Positions 1 to 13,160 of a DNA stretch of 64,000 bases are shown here, one piece after another; positions within the stretch are counted from its first letter, which is position 1; every line of letters begins with the position of its first letter. Under the pieces are notes generated by a model that was not told the origin of the DNA, did not search any database, and saw only the letters and a list, made by a program, of their open reading frames with translations. Both the position numbers and the translations under genes were made by a program. The DNA is from Orthonyx spaldingii (lineage: Eukaryota; Chordata; Aves; Passeriformes; Orthonychidae), in assembly GCA_013397795.1 (NCBI GenBank), contig VZTJ01003855.1:1517824-1581823 (forward strand), in the 5' to 3' direction.

Positions 1-3000
1 TGAGGAAAGGCTGATGCTGGTTTTTCCTCCAGGCACAGAGGCAGCTATGATTTCCAGGAGGTTTATAGGTGTTTTGTCAAACAAAAGGAATGACTGATGT
101 GTTTCCTTCTCTGCCTTGGTCACACAGATGTGCTTGACAAATGGAATTAAGGTTGGTATCGGGGTTCAGGTTTAGGGTCAAAGGAAGCATGTATGACCTG
201 GGGTTTCTGGTGGGACAGTAATTAGATAATTGTACTGGTCTCCTAGAATTGACTAAGAAGGGACTGTGGGAAACCCACACCTGTATTGAGTTTATTGCTA
301 CATTTTTTGAGGCTCAGAGGTGCAGGAGGCTGCCAGGCTTATCAGGAACGAGTGCCTGATGTTCTGTGTTTGGCTAAGGAATGGTCCCTGGGCTGCAGCG
401 AGAGCTCAGCACGAGGCAAGTCTGGGGAATCAAACACTTCTGAGTCAAATTTATTTTTGTATTCTCTAGGGCAGGGAAATGCACGATGAGATTGCACTCA
501 TCTGAAATGCCTGATGTGTGTCTGAGGCACTGATATCAGCTCCCCCCCAGGTCCTGGCTCCCTGACAGGGGAAGGGGAGCACCAGGGCAGGGCTGAGGGA
601 TTGTGATGAGAGCTGGAGAACACAGCCAGTCCTGAGCCAGGCTGGATGCTGCTCTCTGTGTGCACTGCAACTGCAGCAGAGGTGAAGTTGTCAGCAGTGA
701 TGAACGACAACTGTTTGTTTTTCCTCTGGATTCTGCTCTCCCGGGTATCGTTAGGGCCAGTGATAGGATTAGGGACAGGGAAGAGACGTGTTTATGGATC
801 AGGTTTATTGTTCAGTACTGCTGGTTTTCTAGGATAAATGGGAGTGTGAGTATGGGAGAATAGATAATGCTTGGTTTTCATCAGGGACAAATCATCTGCA
901 GTCAGATGAGGGAAAGGGCTGGGTTAAGGTAGATTTGGAAAACAGGAATTTCTGAGGTAGGTTTATCACGGTGTTCTCACAGTCCCTGAAGTCTGGGCTG
1001 AGGACTCGGATCATATGGGAGGAGTTTTTGTATTTGGGTTCCCTGGTATAGTGATGTCTGTGATGAAGGCTGAATTACAGGGTAGTTTTGGCAAAAACAA
1101 AACCCCAAAAACTTTTATGATTTTGCTTTGGGTAAATTTGCATGGGTTTGTGTAAATGATAATGTCAGTGAAGATGAGTATTAAAGCCATGGTTTGTCTA
1201 ATATTCCTCTTGAATAAGGTTCAGCTAATTAAATTACTAGAATTAAGATCGAGGAGGAAATACCATTTTTTCCTGGGGTTTGTTGTGACATTCTGTGTAA
1301 ACTGAAAATAGACAAGGGAGAGATATTTTTGTGCAGTTCTCATCTACACTTCCAGCATTTGAAGATGGTTAAAGGGGGTTTGAACCTGGTGTTGGAATGG
1401 GATTGGGAAGAGCTCAGGTTATGGCTGGATCTTCTGGGCACAGTGTAAGGACTGGTGTGGGCTGGGCTGATGGTCCATGCTTTGCCTTCATGGTAGAATT
1501 TTTTGTTCCTTTAATGCTTCAATCAATGTAGGATTTGCAAAACAAAGGATTTGCAGTCCCCACATGCTGCTGAATGCTGCATAGCCAGGGTGGGATCCTG
1601 GGCTGGACCCCAGGGCCAGGACTGCAGATGGGACAGGTCTGACTTTGGTTCCAACGCTGGGTTGAACACACAGGAGAATAAGGGGAGAGTTCCACAGCTG
1701 CTGAGGCTTTCAGGAAGAAGAAATAAGGATTCCTATCTGTTGCTGGATGTTCCAGTTCCAGAAGAGGTGGAGAACAGTCTTTGTAACAGTGCTAACTATC
1801 CTGCTCAGTTTTGATGCAGAAATCTGCCCTGTGGTTTAGAATTTTCCACAGAAATAGTGGCAAGCCAGATCTGCCAAGTTCTGGGTTAATATCTACAGAT
1901 GCAAAGCTCTGAAAAAGAACTGGCTATTATCACTGCTTGTTTGTCTTCATCCTTGTTTTCCTGTATTTGATGGAAACAATTGCTCTTCTACCTGAAAATA
2001 TGCAAATTTATGGGATGAATAGGAGTGATTTAATTTCATGGCCAATTGCTGAAAATTCTCAGAAATCACTTCAGCAATGTCAGTGTTTTCCTCCTGCCCT
2101 CTGTCTGTATATTAGAAGATAAATAGCTAAATGGAGTATATTCAATTTTGACACATACTGATTCATGTCTCAAGCAGACAAGGACTTTGGGGTTTTTTTA
2201 AAACAAAAATTAGTATTTCTTCCTCCTGTTGTTTTACTCAACATAACAAAATTTCTGGAGGACGCTTGCGCAACTGCTCTGCAGCTGGTGCCATTTTCAG
2301 CTTGCACTGGTGAAGAGTGAGACAAGGCAGGAATGTCCTGTGTGTGTGAAACCATCACTGCTGACAGCAGGCAGGGACCGGGCTGAGCACCTGTAGGAGA
2401 TGATGCAATTTGTGAGGAGTTCTTAAAGCAGAGCACAGTTCTTGTGCTGCTGGCTTTGCTCAGAGCCCTGCAGGGTTGCAGAGGGCAGGTTTGCCCAGGG
2501 GAAGGCAGCGTTGGTGCCCCTGCAGTGCCCATTCCTGACCCTGCCTCAGCTCCTGGCTGCTGGAACCTGGCACAGATCCCAGCCCCAGTGCCCAGGTAAT
2601 GCCTTAAAAACCCTGCAGTGCCTCGTTCCTCCCCTGAATTGAAATTGCTGTCCTGGACACGTGCTCAGCCTTTGAGCTTTGCTCTCTTTTGCCTCAGAGG
2701 ACTTTCAATTGTGAGCCTGAATGACTCAGAGTTTCAATATCCATGGACAGAATTCTTTTGAGAGAGGTATCTCTTAAGTCTATTTTTAGATTAAAAAAAA
2801 AGAAAGATAACATTAGTTTGCTTTCAGGTGTGGAAAGGATAGAGGATATTTTCTCTCTTCACTTTCCTATATTCACAATTATTTTGTGTAGAACAAAATC
2901 AGACACATGTGCAGCACCCCTTAGGAAAAAGCAAAGAAAGGACTAGCTCAAGCATTAATGAAAGCCATTTAAAATGCCGAGTACAAAATCATATTTTGAA

Positions 3001-3325
3001 ATGCAATTCTTAATTGATCATTTTCTAAGTATGAACCTAGACAGTTTCTTTAATTTCTGTAAAATAAACTTTCTAAGTTTGAGGAGGTCAAAACTCCTTT
3101 TGGCTAGCTTAGGTAAAGGATAACAGGACTGGAGGATTTTTTTCTTTTTTTCACTTCTAGGTATTACCTCCAGAACAGAGAAGTTATTTTTGGACAGTTG
3201 AATGTCAGCTGTGTGATCAAACTGGTGATCACAAGCCGTGTCCCAGTGAACAATCATATCTTCTCCAAACCCTGTCTGGGGAACTTTACAGGCACTGGGC
3301 AGTTTTATCAGATTCAGGGGATTGG
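1..3325. other. Unique non-coding sequence, no gene seen
   Basis: No recognisable exon, RNA gene or young repeat was found here. Open frames are short (up to 120 codons, on the minus strand at 2170-2532) and their translations show no domain, signal peptide or repeat. A GC-richer patch at about 2430-2640 explains the longest frame. A short poly-A interruption sits near 2792. Most likely intergenic or intronic DNA. Confidence 0.7.
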
Positions 3326-3436
3326 GGCTTTAATCCATCAAAACACTTAAATCCACGAGAAACTTTGAGCATATAATGGTTCCACTGAAATCAATCAGGC
3401 TGGGGGTGTACTCAAGTGCTCTGCTGGATCAGTGCC
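3326..3436. mobile_element. Degenerate palindromic MITE-like relic
   Basis: The two ends of this 111-bp stretch are inverted copies. The left arm (3326-3353) matches the reverse complement of the right arm (3409-3436) at 19 of 28 positions, and six of the nine mismatches are transitions. The outer end begins ggc, and the arms contain atcca and cactt blocks. The centre contains 'actgaaatcaatcagg', which resembles the 'attgaagtcaatggg' core I recall from old palindromic non-autonomous elements common in turtles, crocodilians and birds. The arrangement fits an ancient non-autonomous DNA transposon. Family identity comes from memory and is not confirmed. Confidence 0.55.
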
Positions 3437-5056
3437 TGCAGGAGGGGCAGAGCTCCATCCTTTTATTTTAAACATGATTTCTGCAGGGACTGCCCCTGAA
3501 GTGTAATGAGCACATGGTGTTGGGAAGTCGTGTTGCTTGTGCTGATAAACTGATTTAATTCTTCTGTGCTGTCTGTCCAGCAATGTTCAGGCATTAAATT
3601 AACTGGGGAAGGAAAAGGTTATTGGGTGATGTACCTGATCATAAGTTCTTATTCCTAGAATACTTCAGAAGTGAGTCATAAATTAGGGGATCACAGGGAA
3701 GGTGGGCTGATTGGCTCTGTAATTTGCAAATATCAGAATTTCCCAGATGGAAACGGGAGCTGACAGAGGCAGCTGCACTCCTCAGGATTGTTCAAGGCAC
3801 CTTGCCTGGTGTGCAAGGAAAAGAGACTCGAAAAGCCACAGGAGAAAGGGGAGCAAAGGGAATCAGATCTTGGAGACAATAGCTCCAATTATCACAACAC
3901 AGAGTGAAATAAAGGAGAATTGAAAGTAATTAATGGCACAGAAATGCCGGGTAACTGCAGTAGCCAGGGCTCGGGCAGAGACTGGTCTGGGGGTCGTGAA
4001 AATCTCAAACTCTCGAGGTGTGTCTGAGGGGACAGAGCAGTGGAGGTGGGGAGAACTGGAATTTGTTACTGCCTGGCTGGGATAAAGGACTGTGCACACA
4101 AATGCTGCACCTCAGGGCTGTGAAAGGACAAGAAAGAAATAAAGGAAAGGGGTAACAAGGACAGGGAGTTTCTACTCTAATTTCCACTAAGGCAAGTAAA
4201 GAAAAAGATCATTTTCTATGGAGTTACTCTGGAATAAGAGGTGAGAATCCAGCTCTGAGTGGTCTGTAATAAAATCAAATTGATCCAACTGGCAGAGAAG
4301 AAGTACATTTGAGCAGAAAAAATAATGTGAAGAACTTGTGCTTTTGAAACACAACAAAGAACCACAATGGCCAAGCAGGACAATGAACGGGAGAAGAAAA
4401 CTCCCCACAAGTGGTAGCAGCTGAAGGATAGCTTTACATGTGACACCTGCAAAATGGTAGCAATAATTGTGTTTTGTTCTTACTCTTAGAAAGGGGAAAA
4501 CCATCAAAGCAGGGTGACATCAAATCCAAGAATCAGGGTTGGGGTGGACCATGTAATTTAGAGCTGTTTCAAGAGGATGCTAAATGGAAAGATGGAAAAT
4601 AATAGCAGGAGCTAAATTTTCCTTCTGCAAATGACAGCAGTTTCAGTCAGAGTCCTTTAAGTGCTTCTGGCAGGAAGCAAAAAATAAAAGAAATTGTCGT
4701 TCTAAAAAGTGGTTTCAACCAACAATTGCATGTGTTGATAATGTAGGGATTTCTTGCCCATTTATTCTGCATGACTACTTGTCCACAAATCAGAATGATG
4801 GTGGTGTTTCTGCCTGTGTCTCAAAAAAAAAAAGAAATAATCTCAGCCAACACATATCACTCCATATTCAGCATCCTGAGAGCCTTAAAACAAGGTGTAG
4901 CTCATCTGCAATTAATATAGTCAGAAAAAAATTCAGCATAAATTCATTCACTGAATCTTAGCCAGATAAAATGTTGTGGACTTGAACAAGTTAAGAACAA
5001 ATCAAACAAACAAAAGATAGAGATTGTAAAAAGACAAAAGATTCTGTGCTAGATTT
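3437..5056. other. Unique non-coding sequence, nothing specific
   Basis: No gene or repeat was recognised. The stretch 3860-4500 is purine-rich on the plus strand, which depletes stops on the minus strand and leaves minus-strand frames of 60-106 codons. Their translations have no recognisable protein features. Confidence 0.65.
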
Positions 5057-5105
5057 AAAAAAAAGAAAAAAAGAAAAAAAAAAGAAAGAAAAGAAACCAA
5101 AAAAC
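5057..5105 (+). repeat. A-rich low-complexity tract
   Basis: A run of adenines interrupted by single guanines, ending in an aaaccccag stretch. It produces lysine-rich or phenylalanine-rich pseudo-frames on the two strands. It is not flanked by a recognisable processed-pseudogene body. Confidence 0.9.
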
Positions 5106-8100
5106 CCCAGAAAATCAACAAAGATTGGATGTTTTAGAATGAAATTCATTTTCAGCTTGGATTGCATCCATCTAAAGATTTTTCCCCTACAAATTAATAG
5201 CATAAAAGTCCCAGACTGTGATAAGTCTTATTCAGAGCTATTGTGTTTGCTAAATGGAATGTGACAGTGATCTGAAACAGGGCTATACTACAGCAAATAA
5301 TTAGTTGAGAAGTAACTTGATAATTTTACCACTGTGAAGAATGAATGGAAATCAACCTTCACTTTAATTATGTGCAAAGGAGAAGTATAATTACCTGCAC
5401 AAGATACTAATCAGAGAAAATGATAATACATTCCTCTCTTATCTGGTAGATAGCAAACTAGCTTGCTTAGTCTGTTCACCTCTGGTGTATCAAAGATAGC
5501 AAATTAGTTACTGCCGAGCCAGCTGCATTCTAAGGTTACCTGAATCATTTTATTCAGTCCTTGAGATAAATGCTTATGTGTAGAAATTTTGAAAAATAAA
5601 ATTACCAGCCACTATTTGAATATTTCAAAGTTAAAGGAGAAAGTCACAATCACTCTCTGCAGCTCCAGAATATCAACGAACTGTGGAAATGTAGATGCCC
5701 CAGAGGTAAGAGGTGGGCAAGAAATGGAGATGTTACCCTTGACTAATTTGTCACAACCTTGGTGTTTCCCAAGCAGGGTTGTCAGGGGTGGTCCTTGAGA
5801 GTCCTTGTCAAGATTATTGATGCTTTCCTAACTTCTGTGGGAGCAAAGTCAGGACACTGGTCTTGAAGTGCAGCTCTGTACTCTGAAAGCAGTATGGATG
5901 GTGCAGACACCAAAATCCCTTCCCAGATCAGATCCAACACTTAAATTAAGTGGAGAAAATTCAGTGCTTCTTTGTATTCCACATCGCTGGCACAGTGGGA
6001 CAAACAGGTTTGATTCTGTTGCACTGAGGGAGACAGACAGAACTTAAGGGGGTTTCCCCCAAGTTTCTTCTCAGATCTTTACTGTGGGAATGAGCAGAAG
6101 CCTCTGAGATGTTGATGTGAAGCCTGGTAGCTCCAGTGTGCACTGGCACAGAGTGCCTGAGGAGCTGGGAGACGAGAGGAGAGGAGTCCCGGTGTGTTTC
6201 TGGCAGCCTGGGAGGAGCCCTGCCCGCACTGAACCTTCTGCTAAAGGCAGTGATGCTGGGCTGATGAAGCTCTCCAGCAGCTGCAGGCACCTCGCTCCTG
6301 TCTGCATTAAAACACTGAAGAGCAAATCAATAAAGTGAATCAAGAGATCATATAGTTATATTATGGCAGTAGTCAGAGAACATCACAAGGTCAGGAAATA
6401 TTAGAAACCAGTATTGGGGCATTCCCTGTGTAATGAATCTTCTGCAATCAGATCTATAGAAACGTGCTAAATGCAACAGAGCTCTGAGAGCGAGGGAAAC
6501 AATCCTGGTAATCATTGAAACAGGGCTTGTTTGTACCTCACTGAAAATGCTGTGTTCAGTGGATATGAAAGTCTGTTTAATCTCTGGAGAGGAGTTTCCA
6601 CAGTCTGTATTTGCCTTCGGTTTGGTTGTTGAGAGGTCTCAGCCGTGTGCTAATGACACCTTGTGGGTCACCAGAAATGCAGTGGCAGCGTCAAAGAGAT
6701 TCAGCTTTGGAGAGCAAATAATGAAAAAAAGTTCTTACTTGATCCTATGTTCTCCCTTTAGTCATGTTGGTTTATTTGTGGCAGTAAAACTGTATTCAGT
6801 CTCAATTTTGTCTCTTCAAAGTGCCAGTCTGAAGAGGAGGAAAACACTGAATGCGTCCTTTGCACCACCCTCAGCTTGGCAGAGTCGCACTGGAGGTGCA
6901 GTGACCCCGTCAGGCTGATCCAGCAGGGCTCTCTGTAGTGCAGCTTGGGTTTGTCAGTGCTCTCTAGACATAAGGGAAGTTTCTAAAGCCAAGCCTGGTT
7001 TCAGACTCAGCCCATTCTGAGGCTCAGAGCGTGCTGGCAGGGTTGGTTGTGAGTGTGGTGCAAGGCCAGCTCAGGCTGACATGAGAGAGCTGAGGGAGCC
7101 CAGGTGTGCAGGTGAGATGTAACCAATAGATGGAATGTGCTCCAGACTACCAGGGTAACGCTTTCAAGTCATTTTATAATGGAACACCCACGTGGTTGTG
7201 GCAAAACCTGAATATGGCTGGAAATCAGTGCTGTTTCACAGTGCAGCCATCTCCATGGGCACGTGTGGAATGAATGCAAAACCAGGGTGAGCTGCTGGAG
7301 CCCAGAGAAGACAGTTACTGCTCCTCTCCTTCCCATCCTTCTCCGTTTGAAAACTGCAATCACCATCTTGCCAAGAATATGTGTTGCTTTCTGAGCTGAG
7401 AAAAGCTTTTTTCCTCTTGGACTCCGACACACATCACAAGCTGCTGATGCTCAGGGGTGGTGAGGACCGAGCGAAGCATCCACTTTGATGGAAGCCTTTC
7501 CCTCTCCTTTCCTCTCCCTCCCTCCACCTCACTCATGTTTAATGCACCTGGAACTTACTTTAGCCGTCTCCAGTACAGATTCTTGAGGCAGAGATTGTCA
7601 TGTGTACAGAGATGAGTACAGCAGGGCCCGCAAGCCTGCTCAGTATTCCTAGCCACTGCCATAAAATAAGGAAATTCCTGAAAATTTGACACCAAATCAA
7701 GATCTCTGCCTTTCCATTACATGTGTGAATGCCTGAGGCTCTTGGGGAGGCACTGCTCTGTGTTTTTATTATTATTCATATTTTACCTCTCCATTCAATT
7801 CAGAAGAATGAAAGGAGCTTTTTTTTAGCATTTTGAAGTGATTTTGTTAATTTTCCCCAATAATTACTCAGAGTGTACTAACTTGCTGTGTTCAATTTTT
7901 AAAATAATCATACTGCAGGTCTAATTCTCTAGTTCATAGATGCAGGATTTTGAGAGAGAGCACCAGGTTTTTGTACTGTTCTGCCACTGCTTCTCTACAT
8001 CTCCAAATTCACTTTAGGTGTTTTGCCTTGTAAAAGTCATTCTTGCTTTCTGAAAATGGAACCAAATATTGTGCATTACACATTAATCCTAGAACCAAAG

Positions 8101-8649
8101 AGTCAAAGAAAATAATCAACTTAATTTCTTTTTATTGCCTGTGTAATTAGTTATATGTCATAAAAGTTCAGATTGCATCTGGAGTTAATTCCCCAAGCCT
8201 CGTCTTAAATTTTCTCATCAACATTAAATTAATCTTATATATCCTTTACGTTCCCCCATCCACAACTTCCACCAGGATTTCATTGCACATGAACTTCTCT
8301 CTGAACCTTCTCAGACTTCCCTCAGTGGCAATTAAGAATTGCTGTACCCAGTCCATGTTGAGGGGACCAGGTTGCCAACCTGGGAATCTTCTCTTTTGAC
8401 ACTTCTGTGCTTAATATGTGTAAAACCAGAGATTATAAACTGCTGTGGAATATGTGAACCTTACTTTACTTTTTTCCTTGCTTTAAATACTTGGCACCTT
8501 CTCCTCTCCTTACTCTCTCCATAGAACACCATCAGTCTGCTGGATCTCAGGGGTTTGGGAACTGTAGTGATTTTTTTCTGAGTCACTGATGGCTTCGGGT
8601 TCTGTACTCTGTGCTCTCCTACACAGCCTGAAGGGTTAAAATTAAAGAG
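5106..8649. other. Unique non-coding sequence with an AT-rich block
   Basis: The part from about 5270 to 5600 is AT-rich and complex, not simple-sequence, with several TAATTA/ATTA-type cores (for example taattag near 5299 and ataattacc near 5388). That is the look of candidate conserved non-coding DNA, but conservation cannot be judged here. A GC-richer part lies at 6115-6300. A polypyrimidine run (cccttt/cctctcc type) lies at about 7496-7535. No exon was recognised. Confidence 0.6.
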
Positions 8650-8664
8650 AAAAAAAAAAAAAAA
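8650..8664 (+). repeat. Poly-A tract (15 nt)
   Basis: Fifteen consecutive adenines. The upstream sequence has no recognisable mRNA-derived body, so it is treated as a simple repeat and not as the tail of a retrocopy. Confidence 0.9.
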
Positions 8665-10290
8665 GTGGAAGGAATCAGGAAAGAAAAGTACTATCCAAAG
8701 CAGAATGAAGGTGAGTGTGTGTCTTTCTGAGCTTAGTCTGTCATTGAAAATAAAACTTTGGATTTATTTTATGAGGAATAAATGGGGTTGATAAGAAGAG
8801 AGGTGAAATAAGTGAAAAAGAACTGTGGAGACATAGAGAAGTAGAAGTGGATAACGGGAGAAGTATGAGACTGAAATTTCAGCAAGGAGAATTTAAAACA
8901 AACATGAAGAAAGCGTTCCTTCTGGTGACAGCAGCTCTGAAGGTTATGGATTTACGCTCACTGCAAATTTTTAAAAGCAACACAGATAAACATCTGTCAG
9001 GAATGTCTTGGGTGTGTTTATTCCTGCTTTAGGCAGTGATACAGACCGTGGGATTTCTCTGCATCTGCTTTATGTGATTTATTAAGCTGGGAAGTAAATG
9101 AGAGGGGAGACCGGGGGTGAAGAACAAACAGAGTTTGGAAGGCACAGTGAGAACAATTTGTTGAGTGGCTGTGGTGGCACGAGGACTGATCAAAGCCAGA
9201 TCCAGCAGCAAACAAGACCAGGATAGAAGAAGAATAAATACAGCATCAGTTTAGAGCTTTGTAGGAATATCCCGGAGAGGCTGTGGTGCTTCTCTGAGCT
9301 CTTTTTCCTCAAGTTTTTGCTTCTGGTTTCTAACAACCAACTTTGTGCAACTTTGTGTCGTTTCCTTCTTGTCTCTTAGATGGTAAAATCTGTCTCATCC
9401 TCTGTGCTCTTATCAGCACTGAAGTGAGCTTATATAGCTGCTTTCAACTCTCTATTCACAGGAACAAGTTTTAGAACATCCTTTCATTATCCAGTTGTAT
9501 GGAATATATCACAACTTGTGCTCTTCCCTTCTTTCTTTTGCTCCTCTACCAAACAAAGAGTTTTTCCTGAGACCCTTTTCTTATCATCCCCTATAAAAGC
9601 AGAGTCAACATATTGCAATATTTACAAAGAGTCTTTCATTTGGATGATGCAAAAGATAGGTGTGTGCACATGTCCCTGTGTGCATGGAAAAGTTGCTTGT
9701 TTTGGGAAGAGGTGAGCAGGCAATGAACCCATTTACATGCACAACTGGTGGTGCTGACTGAAGTCAGGAGCATGTGTTCACAGTTTGGAATGTGCACAAA
9801 TTTAACACAGACTGGAAATTTGGCTTCTGATGTCGTTTTTATATCGTTGGTTATGGGGACAAAATAAAAACCAAATTCAAGCTGTTTTCCAGATTAGATA
9901 AACAAACCCTTGGGCTCTCGTAGTCAGCCCTTAAGACAGGGTGGAAAGCTCTAGAAATTGCAGTATATAATGGGTTTGTGTGCAATTTCTCATTTCAGTG
10001 AATCACAGATGATAGTGGGACTTCTTATCACCACACTTATCTACTGCGAATACAAATGTATTAAGATGAGTTACTGTGTAATTACGATTGCTCCAGACAG
10101 ATTTATTATGAAGTTACCAGATTGTTACCCCCAAAAAAGCCTGTCTTATTTCATGATAATTATGCAAACTGGTGTCATTTTTGTGCACAAGTTCTTAACT
10201 GATAATAAAGCAGGCACTCTGCCAGTTTAAATAAGCAGTAGAAATTAGTTACTTTCAAAGAAAAAGGAGAGGGGAGACACACGATTGATG
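8665..10290. other. Unique non-coding sequence
   Basis: No gene or repeat was recognised. The frame at 9518-9715 ends beside a splice-donor-like sequence (gag|gtgagc), but its translation is not recognisable and no convincing acceptor precedes it. Confidence 0.6.
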
Positions 10291-10337
10291 CTCTACAAAA
10301 TGTTCACCTGCAGAACATGCAGGTGAACATTTTAGAG
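10291..10337. repeat. Perfect 16-bp inverted repeat (hairpin)
   Basis: The left arm aaaatgttcacctgca (10297-10312) and right arm tgcaggtgaacatttt (10318-10333) are perfectly complementary around the 5-nt loop gaaca. A further ctct/agag pair extends the stem by 4 bp across a 2-nt bulge. The flanks do not continue the pairing, so the stem is about 20 bp. That is shorter than a typical microRNA precursor. Function is unknown. Confidence 0.9.
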
Positions 10338-12923
10338 GATGATTTCCAGATACAGGAAAATGACACAAGGACACCCAACACACAAATACTAAACCTAGTG
10401 AAGCACTTCAAACTAGAGGAGATTGCACTTATATGATGTTCTAAAGTTTTCACTTTTAAACACTCTTATTATTAATTTATCTCAGTGTTTTACGTGGGGA
10501 ATAGTGAGGGTTAGAGCTCAGCATAGTTATTCATGCAGTATTTTCTATAAACGAAACTAGAATTTATTTAGTCATCCCTATTGGATTCCTGTTTCATAAC
10601 AACAGCTAAATTAAAGCTTCATGAGCGGAAGGGCAGCGTTTCTAAATCAAACTCAGTGTCTGGCTCCATGGAAATTCATCACTAGTTTGTCAAGACAAAT
10701 AACCAGTCCAAAATTTTACCAGAAATTCAGAGTGAATCTGTGGATTCTGGAAGGGATTTGTCACTTTCTCTCCTGTCATGCTGCATTTTCACGTTCCTCT
10801 GCTGCCAGCTTCAGCTCGTATAAAGTGTTGAAGTATCACTGCAAAGTCTGTCTTGGCAGTTGGACTAACCTGACCACATGTGGGTAATATTGGGAAACTT
10901 GTGCTAAACCTGGACTAAAAAGATTTTCCACCAAATTTTGAAAATCAAAGGAATTAGACGATAGTCGAGATGGTGGTTGAGTAGAACACCCTTTTTTTGG
11001 TGCTTACCCACGTGCTGGCTTCCAGACTTTGGGACTCTGCCAGTCACTGTTTAAATCTGTATTCGTGTCCTTTTTTAAAAGTTAACATCTGGTGCTGATA
11101 TTGACTTTTCCGATGACTTTGAGTGTGGCACAGCTTTCAAAATCTCATCACTTTTCAAGATAATATAAATAATTAACCTAAGAATTCATTGAAAATACAC
11201 AAGGACACAACATGCCAAAAAGTTGCTTGAACACTGACAGAATAGATATTGAAGAAAGAAAACATGAAAAAAAATCCAGCAAGGAACCTTTGCCATCTGT
11301 CAGGTCGAGTCAAGATGAAGGCACTGAAATCAGCCAAAGGATAGTGGGAGATACCTGCCCCATCTTCCAGGAGCTCCTCCTGGCCTCACTGAGGATCTGC
11401 CATGTGTGTTCATCCTCACTGCTGGTGCAAAGGTGCCAAGTGGCATCATGGCTTACCCACAGACAGGCAGTGCCACCTCCCAAGGTTAACGCAGTCAGGA
11501 ATGGCCAATATCAACAGTGCCTGTTTCCCCAGATTTTTTAATATCTCCAAATTCAGGCTCTCCATATTGCCCACAGGCAATGTGTCCAAGGGCAGTGCTG
11601 GCCAGGGTCTGTGCTCTGCAAGAAGGGTTTGTCAGATTTGTTGCTCACTTGTTTAGGTAGAAACCCACAAAAGTCTTGCTTATCATTTGTGCTGTGGCGT
11701 GGGAGTTCTGAAGTGTTTTCCTCTGTTTGGGAAGCAGGGCATTCAGGTCACTTGGACTAAATGGCAGCTTTGACTGCTCCAGCCTGCACTGCAGAGCTCC
11801 CTGCAGGCCCCTGGTTCAGCTCCCAGTGTGTCCCTGCCGTGGGAGCTCCTCTGGGCAGGGCCACGTGTGGCACCGCCAAGGTCACCCAAACATCCCCTGC
11901 TGCCATTGAGACCACAGGCACGCTCCAACAATCAAAACCACACCTCAAAACCCCCGAAAAGTCATCATCATTATTTAGAGGGTGCACGTACAATGGATTC
12001 CTGGCCAGAAGAGTGGACTGGTGGCAGAGGTGTGTCCTGTGTGGGCGGCAGAGCGCTGGCTGTGCGCGGCTGGGCTGATGTGTGCATCACACACAGCCTG
12101 TTTGCTTTGAGCCTCCGAGAAAGCCAAGCATGTTTTGCTGCACACTTTTGTCACCTGCAGTATTTTCCACAATTTTTCTCCCTGATAACTAATCCCAAAT
12201 CCTCTTTGCTGCTTTTTAGACAAGTCATGCTGAGTTTTTTACTTCTGTGATAAAAGAAAGCGATTTGAAAACAAAGTGAAGTTGTTTATGGGGGGAAAAT
12301 ATTTTCTGCATTGTATTTTCCGATGCATTCTAAGTTGAGAGTCTAAACTCCTTTAGTTTCTTGGAGAAAAAGTGGCATATTTATTTACATTTTTATATAT
12401 AATGAAAGTTTATATATTGGGGAGTAAACATTAGCCAGCTGACCAAATAAGAGAGTTTGTTTTTATTAGATTGGAATTGCATTATTTATTGTCACATCAG
12501 CCTATATACTGAAATCTTTATCAACTGGACATGCCCAGCTGCATCAGCTACCCTCTGAATATGACTGTGGGGACTTGTGTAGCTGCCTGTGTGTCTGTGT
12601 TCCTCCAAAGGAACACAGCAGGCTTGAAAGGAGGCTGCACCCATTGTGCTCAGCAGAGTGTTTTGACAGAGAGAGTTCCCACCATGTACAGAACTTTAAA
12701 TTGTGTTTTAAATTAAACTAAGCCTTATGTTGGTGGCAAGGAGACCATGTTGCTGAAAAGAGACATCATTTGTGACAAAAGCATTACAGACGTTGAATGT
12801 CAGACACTGTAAAACAGTTTCCCTTCTGCTTTAATTGAGAGCTTTCTCAAACAGCTGAACCTCAAAGCAAGTCACAGTGATTCCCATTTTTCCACAAACA
12901 GTTGAGATGCTTTGCACTTTATT

Positions 12924-12936
12924 AAAAAAAAAAAAA
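12924..12936 (+). repeat. Poly-A tract (13 nt)
   Basis: Thirteen consecutive adenines following att. Simple repeat with no associated retrocopy recognised. Confidence 0.85.
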
Positions 12937-13140
12937 GAAGCCTAAACTGGGAGTAGTTTTGAGGATCCAAATTTAAATTATTTTTCTAGGCTGTGATAAG
13001 GAAGACAAGATAGTTACCAAGAAGAGCAGTGGGAATGAATAACAAGAATCAAAGGCATTTTAGTTATCATTGTAACTGTAGCTGTGTCTGTACTGGGTCT
13101 GTTAAAATACTGATTTAAAGAAGGTGAAGGAAATTTACAG

Positions 13141-13160
13141 CTCTCCCCCCACCCCCCTCA
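13141..13160 (+). repeat. C-rich low-complexity run
   Basis: Two six-base cytosine runs (13145-13150 and 13152-13157) separated by one adenine, inside a pyrimidine-rich stretch. Confidence 0.8.

Noticed and set aside
8650..8664. Poly-A as the tail of a processed pseudogene
   Set aside because: No mRNA-like body, target-site duplication or reading frame was recognised upstream.
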